Source of the DNA: Vibrio gazogenes
Lineage (GTDB): Bacteria > Pseudomonadota > Gammaproteobacteria > Enterobacterales > Vibrionaceae
Length of the DNA: 64,000 nt
Direction of reading: 5' to 3'
Assembly: GCF_002196515.1 (NCBI RefSeq)
Contig: NZ_CP018835.1
Span: 1,674,001 to 1,738,000 of the forward strand
In this document: positions 1-9,783 of the stretch, in pieces
Layout: every line of letters starts with the position of its first letter
Position numbering within the stretch: position 1 is the stretch's first letter
The notes under the pieces: model-generated
Told to the model about the DNA's origin: nothing
Database searches by the model: none
The model's input: the letters and a program-made list of their open reading frames with translations, nothing else
Translations under genes and position numbers: made by a program

Positions 1-1932
1 GTCACGCATCAATTTCAGACCTTTCTCGGCTTTCACAAGCTGCTCAGCACGGATAAAGTTATACTTTCGCTGAGTCACGCCATCAGCGGTCATGCCATCA
101 CGAATAATCGTCGGCTTGATAAAGACCATTAGATTTCGTTTCTCAACTTTGGTACTGGTTGAACGGAACAAGTAACCCAGCAGAGGGATGTCTCCGAGAA
201 TCGGAACTTTGGAGTCGCTTTCCTGAGTACGTTCGTCGATCATGCCTCCCAAGACCAGCATCTGCCCATCTTTAACCATGACTGAGGTATTCAATTGTCG
301 TTTGGCAAAACGGACATCGACAGCCCCGTCAGCGGCCAGAACATTCGAGACTTCCTGCTCGATATTGAGCAGCACCGAATCCCCTTCATTGATTTGTGGA
401 ACGACCTTTAATTTGATCCCAACTTCTTTACGATCCACGGTTTGGAAAGGATTATCATTCCCTGAACTTGACGTCGCACCAGTCAGAACCGGGACTTCTT
501 CACCGACCACAAATGAGGCTTCACCATTGTCCATGACGGTAATACTCGGTGATGACAGAATATTTGAACTGGAGTCTTTGGAAACCGCACTGATCAGCGA
601 TGTCCAATCACCCATCACGATACTAACCGCAGCACCTTCGACACCACTCAGTGCATCAGACAACGACTTATAGTCGCCTGATTCTGTCGTAGTATAAGGC
701 CGTCGGTTACCATTATTATCGGTGTAGTATTCAGTACTGACCTGATCTTTCGCTTCTTCCAGACCAACCATAACCTTACCGATAGAAGCACCACTATTCC
801 CAAACTGGATTTCCGAGCCACTTTCAATCGAGCCCCATTGCACCCCGAGGTTAATCCCTTCACCTTCAGACATTTCGACAATCAGGGCTTCAATCAGAAC
901 CTGAGCCCGACGAATATCCAACTGGCTAATCACATCCAGTAGCGGTTTCATAATATCTTGTGGGGCACTGAGAATCAGAGAGTTGGTATCCTTGTGTGCG
1001 GCAATCGTGACATCAGCCCGACTCGAAGGCGCAGACTTTTGCTCACCTTGCTTTTCCGACTGAATATTATCAGAGACGCCTTTCAACACATCGACTAAAT
1101 CTTCAGCTTTGGCATACTTCAGATAAACAACCCGGTGGTTACTTTTGGTCGCCATTTCAATATCAAGTCGTTTAATTAAGCGAACGATCCGTTTTCTGAC
1201 TTTCGGATCACCCGAGATCAAAATGGAATTCGTCCGATCATCTGCAACGACTTGTGGCTGGAGAATTTGCGGCAGGCTTCTCGTCTCTTTACTGGTATCA
1301 AGAGCACTGACAATCCGTACAATTTCCGGTGCCGAAGCATTATTCAGTGTCACGACATCAATATCCGTGTTTCCTGCTTGGTCAACGCGATCAATAATCT
1401 GAGCCAAACGGTCAACGACTGCGGCACGTCCGGTCAATAAAATAATATTCGCAGGTTCATAATGAACCACATTACCGGAGCCCGCATTGTTCACTAACTG
1501 ACGCAACAATGGAGATAATTCTTTAACGGAAACATTGTGAACAGAGACAACCCGGGTAATAACACTGTCAGCATTTGTGTTGCCGGAAGAGTCCAATACA
1601 GGAATTGCTGAGGTTTTTGCATCTTTGGATTTAATAACTTTCAGAACACCGTTGTCCATTTCAACCACGGCAAACCCATAGACTTCCAAAACATTCAGAA
1701 AGAAACCGTAGTATTGGTCATCACTGAGCGTGTCATAACTCCGTACATCAATTTTCCCTCGCACAGAAGGATCAACAATAATTGTTTTATGTAAGTTACG
1801 ACCGACAATGTTAATAAATTCCTGAATATCAGTGCCTTTAAAATTAACACTATACTCGTTCGCCAAAGCTGCCGGAGAAAGCATCATACTTCCTAATAAC
1901 AACCACGCGCTCTTTTTTAGCCAATACTTCAC
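1..1932 (-). CDS. gspD: Type II secretion secretin GspD/EpsD (3' end beyond window)
   Basis: This is the outer-membrane secretin through which the type II secretion system exports folded proteins. Translation from a GTG at 1932 gives a basic, hydrophobic signal peptide ending in a Leu-Ala-Asn-Glu region, then the N0 start with Tyr-Ser-Val-Asn-Phe-Lys and Ile-Gln-Glu-Phe-Ile-Asn, typical of GspD. The frame stays open for 644 codons to the window edge, where the residues (Phe-Ile-Arg-Ala-Glu-Gln-Leu) still look like the secretin end. Family members have about 670-680 residues, so only about 30 C-terminal residues should be missing. The start lies 33 bases after the gspC stop, so the two genes form the head of a gsp/eps operon continuing to the left. 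The start codon is inferred from the signal peptide; no ATG fits. Confidence 0.93.
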   Translation of the reverse strand, partial: MKYWLKKSAWLLLGSMMLSPAALANEYSVNFKGTDIQEFINIVGRNLHKTIIVDPSVRGKIDVRSYDTLSDDQYYGFFLNVLEVYGFAVVEMDNGVLKVIKSKDAKTSAIPVLDSSGNTNADSVITRVVSVHNVSVKELSPLLRQLVNNAGSGNVVHYEPANIILLTGRAAVVDRLAQIIDRVDQAGNTDIDVVTLNNASAPEIVRIVSALDTSKETRSLPQILQPQVVADDRTNSILISGDPKVRKRIVRLIKRLDIEMATKSNHRVVYLKYAKAEDLVDVLKGVSDNIQSEKQGEQKSAPSSRADVTIAAHKDTNSLILSAPQDIMKPLLDVISQLDIRRAQVLIEALIVEMSEGEGINLGVQWGSIESGSEIQFGNSGASIGKVMVGLEEAKDQVSTEYYTDNNGNRRPYTTTESGDYKSLSDALSGVEGAAVSIVMGDWTSLISAVSKDSSSNILSSPSITVMDNGEASFVVGEEVPVLTGATSSSGNDNPFQTVDRKEVGIKLKVVPQINEGDSVLLNIEQEVSNVLAADGAVDVRFAKRQLNTSVMVKDGQMLVLGGMIDERTQESDSKVPILGDIPLLGYLFRSTSTKVEKRNLMVFIKPTIIRDGMTADGVTQRKYNFIRAEQLVKAEKGLKLMRD

Positions 1933-1965
1933 GTCTTTACTCCCTCAATGCCTAGCGACGCTGCA

Positions 1966-2910
1966 TTAAAATTGAATATATATATCATGAGTCTGTCCAT
2001 CTCTCTCTACTGTAATTTTTACATTCGAAAGATCTGATAAAACGGAGGCAATATCTGACATTGCACTTTCCTTTCTTAAATCGACATCGTTCAATGCAAC
2101 GGCAATATCACCATTCTGTAATCCGACAGATTGAAATAACTCCGGTGAACGTCCGGGACTCAAACGATAACCGAGAATATCATTATCACGTTTCATTTGA
2201 GATAAACGAACATACTGAAACAGAGTCTGCGGATTCTCCGCAATTTCATGTTTGATTTCAGTCAGTCGCTCCTTCTGGGTACTGACTTCCCCGGTATCAT
2301 AATTGACAAAGTCATCTGGAGATGGGGCGTTCAGCATGGAATGAGGCTGGGAATTCACCCTCCCCAAACGACTGTATTCGACATCTTTCAACATGAGCGT
2401 TTCGCTTCTTCCTGCATTACGGATGATCACTCGATCATTCAGCACAGACTCCAGTGTCACTCGCGTGCCTTCAATGCGTTCATTCAGTCCATAAGTTGCC
2501 TGAACACCTTGATAATCAATAATGGCAAGGTCTTCTGTGTTGTTATCACTCACAACAACACCAACAAGCTTCAGATTTAATTTGGTTTTCGGAGCATTAA
2601 CGACATGCTCTTGAACAACTGACTTATCGTTCTGCTGTTGGAATTGGCCAAAAAGTTGCTTTTCTTTTACAAATGCGCTGTCAAAGCTATTGGTTGAACC
2701 TCGCGCTTCATTTGAAGAAGGGGGTGTCCATGACGGAACCTGCATCGTCTCAAATGGTGCCCAGATCAGCTGACCGAATATCCAAACAGCAACCAACCAT
2801 ATTCCTGCTGAAATAATGGTGCTGAACAGTGATTGATAGTGAATGAAAGAACGCAATAAAGACATGAATAACGCAGGTACTGAGTTCTTTAGTGTGTCAA
2901 CGTGTGGCAA
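1966..2910 (-). CDS. gspC: Type II secretion inner-membrane protein GspC/EpsC
   Basis: GspC links the inner-membrane platform of the type II secretion system to the secretin GspD. The 314-residue product has a short cytoplasmic N-terminus, one transmembrane segment at about residues 29-50 (Ile-Ile-Ser-Ala-Gly-Ile-Trp-Leu-Val-Ala), a periplasmic homology region (about 105-180, with the conserved Leu-Val-Gly-Val-Val), and a C-terminal PDZ-like domain (about 220-314) with Gly-Tyr-Arg-Leu-Ser-Pro-Gly-Arg and Leu-Gln-Asn-Gly-Asp. The size is normal for the family. Position 2910 is a TTG codon; an ATG at 2862 would leave only about a dozen residues before the membrane helix, so the upstream start is preferred but uncertain. 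gspC is the first gene of the operon, followed directly by gspD. Confidence 0.93.
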   Translation of the reverse strand: MPHVDTLKNSVPALFMSLLRSFIHYQSLFSTIISAGIWLVAVWIFGQLIWAPFETMQVPSWTPPSSNEARGSTNSFDSAFVKEKQLFGQFQQQNDKSVVQEHVVNAPKTKLNLKLVGVVVSDNNTEDLAIIDYQGVQATYGLNERIEGTRVTLESVLNDRVIIRNAGRSETLMLKDVEYSRLGRVNSQPHSMLNAPSPDDFVNYDTGEVSTQKERLTEIKHEIAENPQTLFQYVRLSQMKRDNDILGYRLSPGRSPELFQSVGLQNGDIAVALNDVDLRKESAMSDIASVLSDLSNVKITVERDGQTHDIYIQF

Positions 2911-3115
2911 TCTCTAACCCTTTGAATTTATCCCTGATTAATCGGTGTAATCAGTTTTATTACACCATATTAAGATGCTGACTAATATAACACACCCATT
3001 TTACTATCCACTGTTTTATACTCAAATTTCATCATTTTCTTGAAAACCTAGGTATAAACCACCATTTATCCTTTTATTATTGAGTAAACCAACATATTCA
3101 GAGGACGATTTTGCG

Positions 3116-3502
3116 ATGAGTTCTAGTGAAGAACCGATACGGCTAGATAAATGGCTCTGGGCTGCGCGATTTTATAAAACCCGTTCGATTGCCAGAAATA
3201 TGGTTGACGGTGGCAAAGTCCACTATAATGGGCAACGATCTAAACCAAGTAAAATCGTAGAAGTCGGAGCAACTGTCACGCTTAGACAAGGGCAAGAAGA
3301 AAAAGTTGTCATTATTGACAAAATATCGGGACAACGCAGAGGTGCTCCCGAAGCTCAAACCTTGTATACAGAGACAGCGGCAAGCATTCAAAAACGTGAA
3401 GCAAATGCAATGCAACGCAAATTGAATGCGCATAACCCGAGTCCGGATAAGCGTCCCGATAAAAAGCAACGACGCGATATCATCAAATTTAAACATCAAT
3501 AA
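3116..3502 (+). CDS. hslR: Heat-shock protein 15, ribosome-recycling S4-domain protein
   Basis: Hsp15 binds free 50S subunits that still carry a nascent chain and helps recycle stalled large subunits. The product begins with an S4 RNA-binding domain: [15 protein letters not shown] followed by the Gly-Gly-Lys-Val loop. It ends in a basic tail rich in Lys and Arg. The open frame reaches back to a TTG at 3080, but ATG 3116 is chosen because an AGAGGA ribosome-binding site sits about ten bases upstream and the family starts just before the S4 motif. That gives 128 residues. hslO follows after 23 bases, the usual hslR-hslO pair. Confidence 0.93.
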   Translation: MSSSEEPIRLDKWLWAARFYKTRSIARNMVDGGKVHYNGQRSKPSKIVEVGATVTLRQGQEEKVVIIDKISGQRRGAPEAQTLYTETAASIQKREANAMQRKLNAHNPSPDKRPDKKQRRDIIKFKHQ

Positions 3503-3525
3503 AGAACAAAGCTGGAGTTTCCTTC

Positions 3526-4401
3526 ATGGCAAGCAATATGTTAAATCGCTACCTGTTTGACGAGTTATCAGTACGTGGCGAACTGGTACAACTGGATGAC
3601 GTCTATCAACAAGTCGTGTCCAGTCAGGAATATCCGGCACCAATCCAAGCGCTGCTGGGAGAGTTACTCGTTGCAGCCTCTCTTTTAACCGCGACCCTCA
3701 AGTTTGAGGGCTCAATTACTTTGCAGATTCAGGGAAATGGGCCTGTATCTCTGGTAGTCCTCAATGGTGATCATGAGCAGAATGTCCGTGGCGTAGCTCG
3801 TTGGAAAGGCGACATCCCTGAGGATGCGACCCTACATCAATTAATGGGAGATGGACACTTAGTGATTACCATCGACCCAGAAAAGGGTGAACGGTATCAA
3901 GGAATTGTTGCTTTAGACGGTGATTGTTTGGCAAGTGTTCTAGAGACTTATTTCGAACAGTCGGAGCAGTTGAAAACCCGGTTATGGATTAAAACAGGGC
4001 AATCAGAAGAGAAGCTCTGTGCAGCAGGCATGCTCCTACAAATTATGCCGGACGGTACCGGCTCTCCAGACGATTTTGAACATCTTGAACAGTTAACAAA
4101 CACGGTTACGGATGAAGAATTGTTCTCTTTGGAAGCAAATGAGTTGCTCTACCGCCTATACAATCAGGAAACCGTGCGGCTATTTGAACCACAGCCAATT
4201 ACTTTTCACTGCGGTTGCTCTCGCCAACGCTGTGGTGCAGCAATCATTACCCTTCCTGAGGATGAAGTACAGGAAATGCTCGCTGAAAACCCAACGATTT
4301 CTCTTCATTGTGAATACTGTGGCACCGACTATCAATTCGATGAAAATGATATCAAAGAGTTACGCTACAGCTCATTGGCACAAAATAAAACCATTCATTA
4401 A
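3526..4401 (+). CDS. hslO: Redox-regulated chaperone Hsp33
   Basis: Hsp33 is a cytoplasmic holdase that is switched on when oxidative stress oxidises its zinc-bound cysteines and unfolds its linker. The 291-residue product matches the family length. The C-terminal zinc site is visible as Cys-Gly-Cys and, about 30 residues later, Cys-Glu-Tyr-Cys, the CXC and CXXC pair that acts as the redox switch. The N-terminal chaperone domain contains the conserved Arg-Gly-Val-Ala and Gly-Asp-Gly-His-Leu segments. The ATG at 3526 has GGAG 11 bases upstream. It is probably co-transcribed with hslR and ends at a clear terminator. Confidence 0.97.
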   Translation: MASNMLNRYLFDELSVRGELVQLDDVYQQVVSSQEYPAPIQALLGELLVAASLLTATLKFEGSITLQIQGNGPVSLVVLNGDHEQNVRGVARWKGDIPEDATLHQLMGDGHLVITIDPEKGERYQGIVALDGDCLASVLETYFEQSEQLKTRLWIKTGQSEEKLCAAGMLLQIMPDGTGSPDDFEHLEQLTNTVTDEELFSLEANELLYRLYNQETVRLFEPQPITFHCGCSRQRCGAAIITLPEDEVQEMLAENPTISLHCEYCGTDYQFDENDIKELRYSSLAQNKTIH

Positions 4402-4436
4402 TTCTCATCACTTATTAAGCTTTTTTTTAATACTTT

Positions 4437-4462
4437 AAGCCAGTTGAAAAACTGGCTTAATT
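4437..4462 (+). terminator. Rho-independent terminator after hslO
   Basis: AAGCCAGTT and AACTGGCTT form a perfect 9-bp stem with a GAAA loop, followed by an AT-rich tail containing TTGTTAATT. It lies 35 bases after the hslO stop and would end the hslR-hslO transcript. Confidence 0.8.
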
Positions 4463-4742
4463 GTTAATTATTCAATATAAAAACCCACAAAACTCATAAA
4501 AACCAACATATTATCAACACTTAATTTGCATAAATTAATAATTTCTATTACCTAGTCTAAACTAGTCTCTATACGTTAGAATAACTTACCCTAATATGTG
4601 ACGAGACACCTAAATACTCATAACAAATGTGGGTATTTTTTGAACCATCTCCCTGTTTTCGATGGTCCTCGTTGCTAGCATGGCGTACAGATTACATAAA
4701 AAATTCTTACAAAATCTCTACAATTCCTACGAAGGAGCACCT
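4463..4742 (+). other. AT-rich promoter region of pckA
   Basis: This 280-base non-coding stretch separates the hslO terminator from pckA. It is AT rich and contains TGTGACGAGACA near 4597, which resembles half of a CRP site; catabolite control of pckA would fit but is inference. Its last 81 bases are open in the pckA frame from an ATG at 4662, but they carry no ribosome-binding site or conserved residues and are treated as untranslated. Confidence 0.4.
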
Positions 4743-6374
4743 ATGACCGTAATGGAACAAATAAAGGCTGCAAACATGGATCTAACCTCTTATGGCATCA
4801 CCGATGTCACCGAAGTGATTCATAACCCAAGTTATGAGCAGTTATTCGACGAAGAAACAGCACCTCACTTAGAGGGTTATGAGAAAGGCATCGTAACCGA
4901 ACTAGGCGCCGTTGCTGTTGACACCGGTATTTTTACCGGTCGTTCTCCGAAAGATAAGTACATTGTCAAAGATGACACCACTAAAGATAATTTTTGGTGG
5001 ACATCTGACACAGTAAAAAATGATAACAAACCCATCACTCAGGCAGTATGGGACGATCTGAAACAACTCGTCACCAAACAGCTTTCAGGGAAACGATTGT
5101 TTGTGGTCGATGGTTACTGTGGAGCCAACCCAGACACTCGTCTTTGTGTCCGTTTTATCACGGAAGTTGCTTGGCAGGCGCACTTTGTGAAAAACATGTT
5201 CATCCGTCCCAGTGATGAAGAGCTGGCCACATTCGAACCCAGTTTTGTGGTGATGAATGGCGCTAAATGTACCAATCCAGACTGGCAAGCGCATGGCCTG
5301 AACTCAGAAAACTTTACTGTCTTTAATCTGACAGAAAAAATGCAGCTGATTGGCGGAACCTGGTACGGTGGCGAAATGAAGAAAGGTATTTTCGCCATGA
5401 TGAATTACTTCTTACCGCTCAAAGGCATTGCAGCAATGCATTGCTCTGCCAATATGGGTAAAGATGGTGATGTCGCCGTTTTCTTCGGTCTATCCGGTAC
5501 AGGGAAAACAACATTATCGACGGATCCTAAACGAGCGCTCATCGGTGATGACGAACATGGTTGGGATGATGATGGTGTCTTCAACTTTGAAGGCGGATGC
5601 TATGCCAAAACTATCAAACTCTCCAAAGAAGCAGAACCTGACATTTACCATGCAATCCGCAGAGATGCATTGCTTGAAAATGTTACCGTCCGTGATGATG
5701 GTACGGTTGATTTCGATGATGGCTCCAAAACCGAAAACACCCGTGTTTCATATCCGATTTATCACATTGATAATATCGTTAAACCTGTCTCAAAAGGCGG
5801 TCATGCAAGCAAAGTGATCTTCCTCTCTGCTGATGCATTCGGTGTTCTGCCTCCGGTTTCTAAACTAACCCCTGAGCAGACCAAGTATCATTTCCTCTCT
5901 GGTTTTACCGCAAAATTAGCCGGCACAGAACGAGGTATCACGGAACCAACACCGACATTCTCCGCTTGTTTCGGTGCGGCATTCCTGACATTGCATCCGA
6001 CCAAGTATGCGGAAGTGCTCGTCAAGCGTATGGAAGCAGCTGGTGCTGAAGCATACCTTGTCAATACTGGCTGGAATGGCACAGGAAAACGGATTTCAAT
6101 CCAAGATACTCGGGCAATTATTGATGCTATCCTTGATGGTTCGATTGAGAATGCACCGACCAAAACTGTCCCAATCTTTAACCTTGAAGTGCCAACGTCA
6201 TTACCGAACGTGAATGCTGAAATTCTCGATCCTCGGGATACATATGTCGATGCGCTGCAATGGGAAAGCAAAGCGAAAGACCTTGCCTCTCGTTTCGTGA
6301 AAAACTTTGATAAGTACACCGATAACGATGAAGGTAAAGCGCTTATTTCTGCCGGACCACAAATCGACGCATAA
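4743..6374 (+). CDS. pckA: Phosphoenolpyruvate carboxykinase (ATP)
   Basis: This enzyme converts oxaloacetate and ATP to phosphoenolpyruvate, CO2 and ADP, the committing step of gluconeogenesis. The P-loop Gly-Leu-Ser-Gly-Thr-Gly-Lys-Thr-Thr is present, preceded by the metal-binding His in Ala-Met-His-Cys-Ser-Ala-Asn and followed by the Asp-Asp-Glu-His-Gly-Trp segment. Arg-Ser-Pro-Lys-Asp-Lys near the N-terminus is the substrate-binding signature. The start at 4743 has GAAGGAG eight bases upstream and gives 543 residues, the family length; an upstream in-frame ATG at 4662 would add 27 unconserved residues. A strong terminator follows. Confidence 0.97.
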   Translation: MTVMEQIKAANMDLTSYGITDVTEVIHNPSYEQLFDEETAPHLEGYEKGIVTELGAVAVDTGIFTGRSPKDKYIVKDDTTKDNFWWTSDTVKNDNKPITQAVWDDLKQLVTKQLSGKRLFVVDGYCGANPDTRLCVRFITEVAWQAHFVKNMFIRPSDEELATFEPSFVVMNGAKCTNPDWQAHGLNSENFTVFNLTEKMQLIGGTWYGGEMKKGIFAMMNYFLPLKGIAAMHCSANMGKDGDVAVFFGLSGTGKTTLSTDPKRALIGDDEHGWDDDGVFNFEGGCYAKTIKLSKEAEPDIYHAIRRDALLENVTVRDDGTVDFDDGSKTENTRVSYPIYHIDNIVKPVSKGGHASKVIFLSADAFGVLPPVSKLTPEQTKYHFLSGFTAKLAGTERGITEPTPTFSACFGAAFLTLHPTKYAEVLVKRMEAAGAEAYLVNTGWNGTGKRISIQDTRAIIDAILDGSIENAPTKTVPIFNLEVPTSLPNVNAEILDPRDTYVDALQWESKAKDLASRFVKNFDKYTDNDEGKALISAGPQIDA

Positions 6375-6392
6375 GTCGTTTAAAACATCAGT

Positions 6393-6419
6393 AAGCCCCT
6401 ACTTCAGGGGCTTTTTTTT
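6393..6419 (+). terminator. Rho-independent terminator after pckA
   Basis: AAGCCCCT and AGGGGCTT flank ACTTC-like loop bases and are followed by an unbroken run of eight T. It begins 19 bases after the pckA stop. Confidence 0.92.
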
Positions 6420-6495
6420 GATCGTACGAATTTTGTTGAAGCAAAGCGATTTTTGTTCCAATCTGTTAGACCGAATGAACCAATGGTCCTAAAAA

Positions 6496-8424
6496 ATGAA
6501 AACAGGTATTATCCGGGTATTCCTTATATTTCTTCTGCTCACCCTGATAGGGATCACCGCTGGCATCGTCATTGTCCAGTCTCGCTATATCACACCTGTT
6601 GCCCAATGGACGATTCAAAAAATAGGCTTCCCTGAGTTCCATGCCCAGAAAATCAGCTACCAATATCCATTCCATCTAAAATTTGAACACGTCACTCTGT
6701 CTCAACAACTGACACCGATCCAGACCGTGAATATTTGGCTTAATCCTCATCAAAGCACTCTCAAGCAGCTTGCATTCGATAGTGTGCTCATTGATGGGAT
6801 CACCTTCGATAATGAGCAAGCATCTCTTCCAGCACCATTAGAAACGGTCAAAATCAACCAACTTGCTATTCGCAACCTTTCTATGACAACCACAGACGAT
6901 CTAATGGTTCACGGGCTCAATATACAAATTCAAAACCCGACTTGGCATGGAACGAACACTTATCTGCCTTATGGTAACATTCAACTCTACGCATCTCAGG
7001 TCACGTGGCAAGGAGAAACTCTCACTGATCTGCTCATCACTGGTCGCCATCAAGCACAATATAGTCAGATTGATAGTCTGACCGCAACGTGGCGTGGCGC
7101 TTCACTTTCCTTGCAAGGAAAAACCAACGGACAAGGCTGGTCAATAGAAAACCTAACTACAGACAAATTAAATTTGTCTCTGTCTCAGTTTCAGCAATTG
7201 TCTTATAAATTCAGAGATCTGATAGAACAACACATCGTGCAGATTGATCGACTTGATCTGTTAAACAGCCAGTTCAATATGCCACATATTCAACTTAATC
7301 ATTTCGATTTATCACTCACTGATTTTCATCCGACCGCATCTGAAGCACTTTGGAAACAGACTCATGCAGTACTGTCATTAGATGCAGAAAGTCTTGTCCT
7401 TGATGAAATGATGTGGGTAGAGCCCAGTATCAACCTCATCCTGACGCCCGGTCAGTTAGATATCGATGACTTTAGCTCTACCCTCATGGACGGTCAAATC
7501 CATGTCTCCGGCGCTATCACACCGGAGACGGTAACCATCCGGGATTTACAGCTACAAAGCATGAAAATGTTTATCGAGTCAGACACTGAGCCTGACTTCA
7601 CTTGGCTTGCGTCACTCATGCCATCACTCAAACAAGTGAACGTGGAACAGCTAAAAATTCGGAATAGCCAGATTATTCAACTCGCCCATCGACCTTATTG
7701 GCAATTATCTGGGATCAATACAGATATCGATCAGGCACAACTGCTCGATGCTCAACGGTGGGGGTTATGGCAGGGTACGGCAAGAATGTCCGTCAATAAC
7801 CTTAGTTATGGGCAGTTCGTGGTATCTCAGGGCGTCGTCGAAATGCACAGTCAAGAGAATCGCTGGATACTGGATCGACTATTTCTTCCATTCTCCAAAG
7901 GGTATCTGGCCGCCAAAGGACAGTGGCAATATGGATTGAAAGGCGCTCCATGGCAGTTTTCAATTGATGCGGATAGCCTTCCCCTGAATCTGTTCAAGCA
8001 CCTGCCACTCCAGATGAAAGGACTGGTTGACCTGTCCGGTTCAGCTCAGGGACTTTCCGGAGATTCTGTAATTATCAATCACACGTTAAGTGGCTTATTG
8101 AATCTGGATGTCAGAAATGGCCAACTCCAGCTCCCAGATAACCATACTCAGCCAAAAGACTTCATGCTGAACACCATGGAAATCACCGGAGATCGGGGAA
8201 AAATCACTGTCCCTGAAATTCATCTCAAATCCAACGATCTCAACGCGACCATCAGTGGTCGCTGGGATCTGACTCAGTCAGATAAAGGCTCGTTAACTCT
8301 CTCGGTAACAACAGGGGAAAAACAAATCCATTACAATTTACTGAAACCATCACAAACTGAGCCACCAGCCTCTCAGACCGAAGCGGGCACCATACAAGTC
8401 ACATCGGATTCATCGGCCAATTAA
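6496..8424 (+). CDS. AsmA-like envelope protein
   Basis: The 642-residue product begins with a single transmembrane helix (about residues 6-26, Phe-Leu-Ile-Phe-Leu-Leu-Leu-Thr-Leu). A long periplasmic part follows, made of alternating hydrophobic and polar beta strands with repeats such as Ile-Asp-Gly-Ile-Thr-Phe, Leu-Gly-Leu-Ser-Gly and Ser-Gly-Arg-Trp-Asp. This is the architecture of AsmA-like proteins (AsmA, YhdP, YdbH group), which are thought to bridge the periplasm and move phospholipid between membranes. I cannot assign it to one subfamily. It follows the pckA terminator, so it probably has its own promoter in the 76 bases before it. Its last 15 bases overlap the convergent yiiD/fabY-like gene. 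Confidence 0.65.
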   Translation: MKTGIIRVFLIFLLLTLIGITAGIVIVQSRYITPVAQWTIQKIGFPEFHAQKISYQYPFHLKFEHVTLSQQLTPIQTVNIWLNPHQSTLKQLAFDSVLIDGITFDNEQASLPAPLETVKINQLAIRNLSMTTTDDLMVHGLNIQIQNPTWHGTNTYLPYGNIQLYASQVTWQGETLTDLLITGRHQAQYSQIDSLTATWRGASLSLQGKTNGQGWSIENLTTDKLNLSLSQFQQLSYKFRDLIEQHIVQIDRLDLLNSQFNMPHIQLNHFDLSLTDFHPTASEALWKQTHAVLSLDAESLVLDEMMWVEPSINLILTPGQLDIDDFSSTLMDGQIHVSGAITPETVTIRDLQLQSMKMFIESDTEPDFTWLASLMPSLKQVNVEQLKIRNSQIIQLAHRPYWQLSGINTDIDQAQLLDAQRWGLWQGTARMSVNNLSYGQFVVSQGVVEMHSQENRWILDRLFLPFSKGYLAAKGQWQYGLKGAPWQFSIDADSLPLNLFKHLPLQMKGLVDLSGSAQGLSGDSVIINHTLSGLLNLDVRNGQLQLPDNHTQPKDFMLNTMEITGDRGKITVPEIHLKSNDLNATISGRWDLTQSDKGSLTLSVTTGEKQIHYNLLKPSQTEPPASQTEAGTIQVTSDSSAN

Positions 8425-9327
8425 AGACTTATAATTCGGGATCAACATGTATGTTCCGACAAACTGAACTGCAGGTTTATCCCCACTTCTGACAGTCACA
8501 TTGACGATGATCCGAGCTTTACGTCCAGACTCAAGACGATCCAGATCACCACTAATATCATCTAATGAGGTCACTGCGATCGGGTTATCACAAATGGGTA
8601 GCCGATACCGAATACGACTATCGACCATCACGATGTCCCCATAAAGGCTGCGTTCTCGCATGAGTAACCATGCCATCCCCCACCCAGTCAATGTCGCCAA
8701 GGTGAAAGCGGAACCAGCAAACATCGTGTTATGCGGATTGATGTTGGGATTCATCGGCGCGTAACACTCGAACTGATAACCAGTGTACTGATTAATCTTA
8801 ATCCCCATTTTTTCACTAATCGGGATCTGGTTTTCCCAACGTTCCTGCAACTCGGAACACCACTGTGGTTTACGCTGAACATTTGCCATCGGATCAAGAG
8901 TTTTCACCATCTGCTGATGCCGGACAGGCCCGCGTTCATCACTCAGTTCACCACGACGCTCAAATCCATTTTTCTCATAAAAAGCAATGGCATCTTCTCT
9001 GGCATTACATACCAGACGTTTCGCACCTTCCTGACGGGCAAGTGATTCTAATGTCACCAAGAGTAGTGACCCCATGCCACGGCTCCGGCGATTCGCTTTC
9101 ACCGCCATATAACGAATCTGTCCTTCACAGTCTGGGGTAATGTACAATCGGCCGACCGCCATAGGACGTCCCCGACTATCAACAATCATCCGATGATGAC
9201 TCATTGGATCATATTCATCCCGTTCTGATCCCAACGGCAAATGCCATGGTTCACGTAGCATTTGCCAGCGAAATAAATAGTATTTACTCAGCTGGTTCTC
9301 CGTCTGAGGGCTAACAATCTTAAACAT
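8410..9327 (-). CDS. fabY: YiiD/FabY-like fusion: GNAT acetyltransferase plus hotdog thioesterase-like domain
   Basis: The 305-residue protein is a two-domain fusion. Residues 1-145 form a GNAT fold: Val-Gly-Arg-Leu-Tyr-Ile strand, Ile-Arg-Tyr-Met-Ala-Val, then the acetyl-CoA loop Arg-Arg-Ser-Arg-Gly-Met-Gly, and Asn-Ala-Arg-Glu-Asp-Ala with Phe-Tyr-Glu-Lys-Asn-Gly-Phe. Residues 160-305 form a hotdog domain with Asn-Pro-His-Asn-Thr-Met-Phe-Ala-Gly-Ser, the YiiD thioesterase signature. E. coli YiiD (also called FabY) has this architecture and has been linked to starting fatty-acid synthesis at the acyl-carrier-protein step; transfer of that role here is inference. It lies downstream of dtd and yihY on the same strand, 21 bases after dtd. 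Confidence 0.85.
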   Translation of the reverse strand: MFKIVSPQTENQLSKYYLFRWQMLREPWHLPLGSERDEYDPMSHHRMIVDSRGRPMAVGRLYITPDCEGQIRYMAVKANRRSRGMGSLLLVTLESLARQEGAKRLVCNAREDAIAFYEKNGFERRGELSDERGPVRHQQMVKTLDPMANVQRKPQWCSELQERWENQIPISEKMGIKINQYTGYQFECYAPMNPNINPHNTMFAGSAFTLATLTGWGMAWLLMRERSLYGDIVMVDSRIRYRLPICDNPIAVTSLDDISGDLDRLESGRKARIIVNVTVRSGDKPAVQFVGTYMLIPNYKSLIGR

Positions 9328-9348
9328 GAACTGTCCCTATCTTATTGA

Positions 9349-9783
9349 TTAAACCTGTAACCAGAAGGTCACGGGTCCATCATTGACCAACGCCACTTTC
9401 ATATCCGCAGCAAAGCGTCCTCTCTCCGTAGGAAGAATGCTTGCACATTGCTCAGCGAAATAATCGTACAAACGCTCAGCATCTGCTGGTGCCGCACCAC
9501 GAGAAAATCCAGCGCGTGTTCCCTTTTTCGTATCTGCCGGTAATGTAAACTGTGAAACCACTAAAACTTTGCCTCCGATTTGTTGAACATTGAGATTCAT
9601 CTTCCCCTGTTCATCTTCAAATACCCGGTAGGTCGTCACCCGTTCAACCAGACGTTTAGCCTTAGCCTCATCATCATCTTTTTCTACCCCTAACAATACC
9701 AGCAATCCTTGTCCAATATTTCCTACAACCGAGCCATCCACAGTGACGGATGCTTCACTTACTCTCTGAATCAGTGCGATCAC
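9349..9783 (-). CDS. dtd: D-aminoacyl-tRNA deacylase
   Basis: Dtd hydrolyses D-aminoacyl-tRNAs, and also mischarged Gly-tRNA, so that D-residues do not enter proteins. The sequence Ile-Ala-Leu-Ile-Gln-Arg-Val at the N-terminus, [13 protein letters not shown] and the C-terminal Asn-Asp-Gly-Pro-Val-Thr (the Gly-cisPro cross-subunit motif) identify the family. The start is taken as GTG 9783, with AGGAAG seven bases upstream. That gives 144 residues, close to the 145 of E. coli; an in-frame ATG at 9804 adds seven unconserved residues. The start overlaps the end of yihY by 29 bases, which suggests coupling. Confidence 0.95.
   Translation of the reverse strand: MIALIQRVSEASVTVDGSVVGNIGQGLLVLLGVEKDDDEAKAKRLVERVTTYRVFEDEQGKMNLNVQQIGGKVLVVSQFTLPADTKKGTRAGFSRGAAPADAERLYDYFAEQCASILPTERGRFAADMKVALVNDGPVTFWLQV

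Noticed and set aside
242..673. 143-codon plus-strand frame at the left edge
   Set aside because: It is opposite gspD, whose frame is open over the whole region and carries recognisable secretin sequence.
4662..4742. Longer pckA start
   Set aside because: The extra 27 codons lack a ribosome-binding site and exceed the family length; GAAGGAG precedes ATG 4743.
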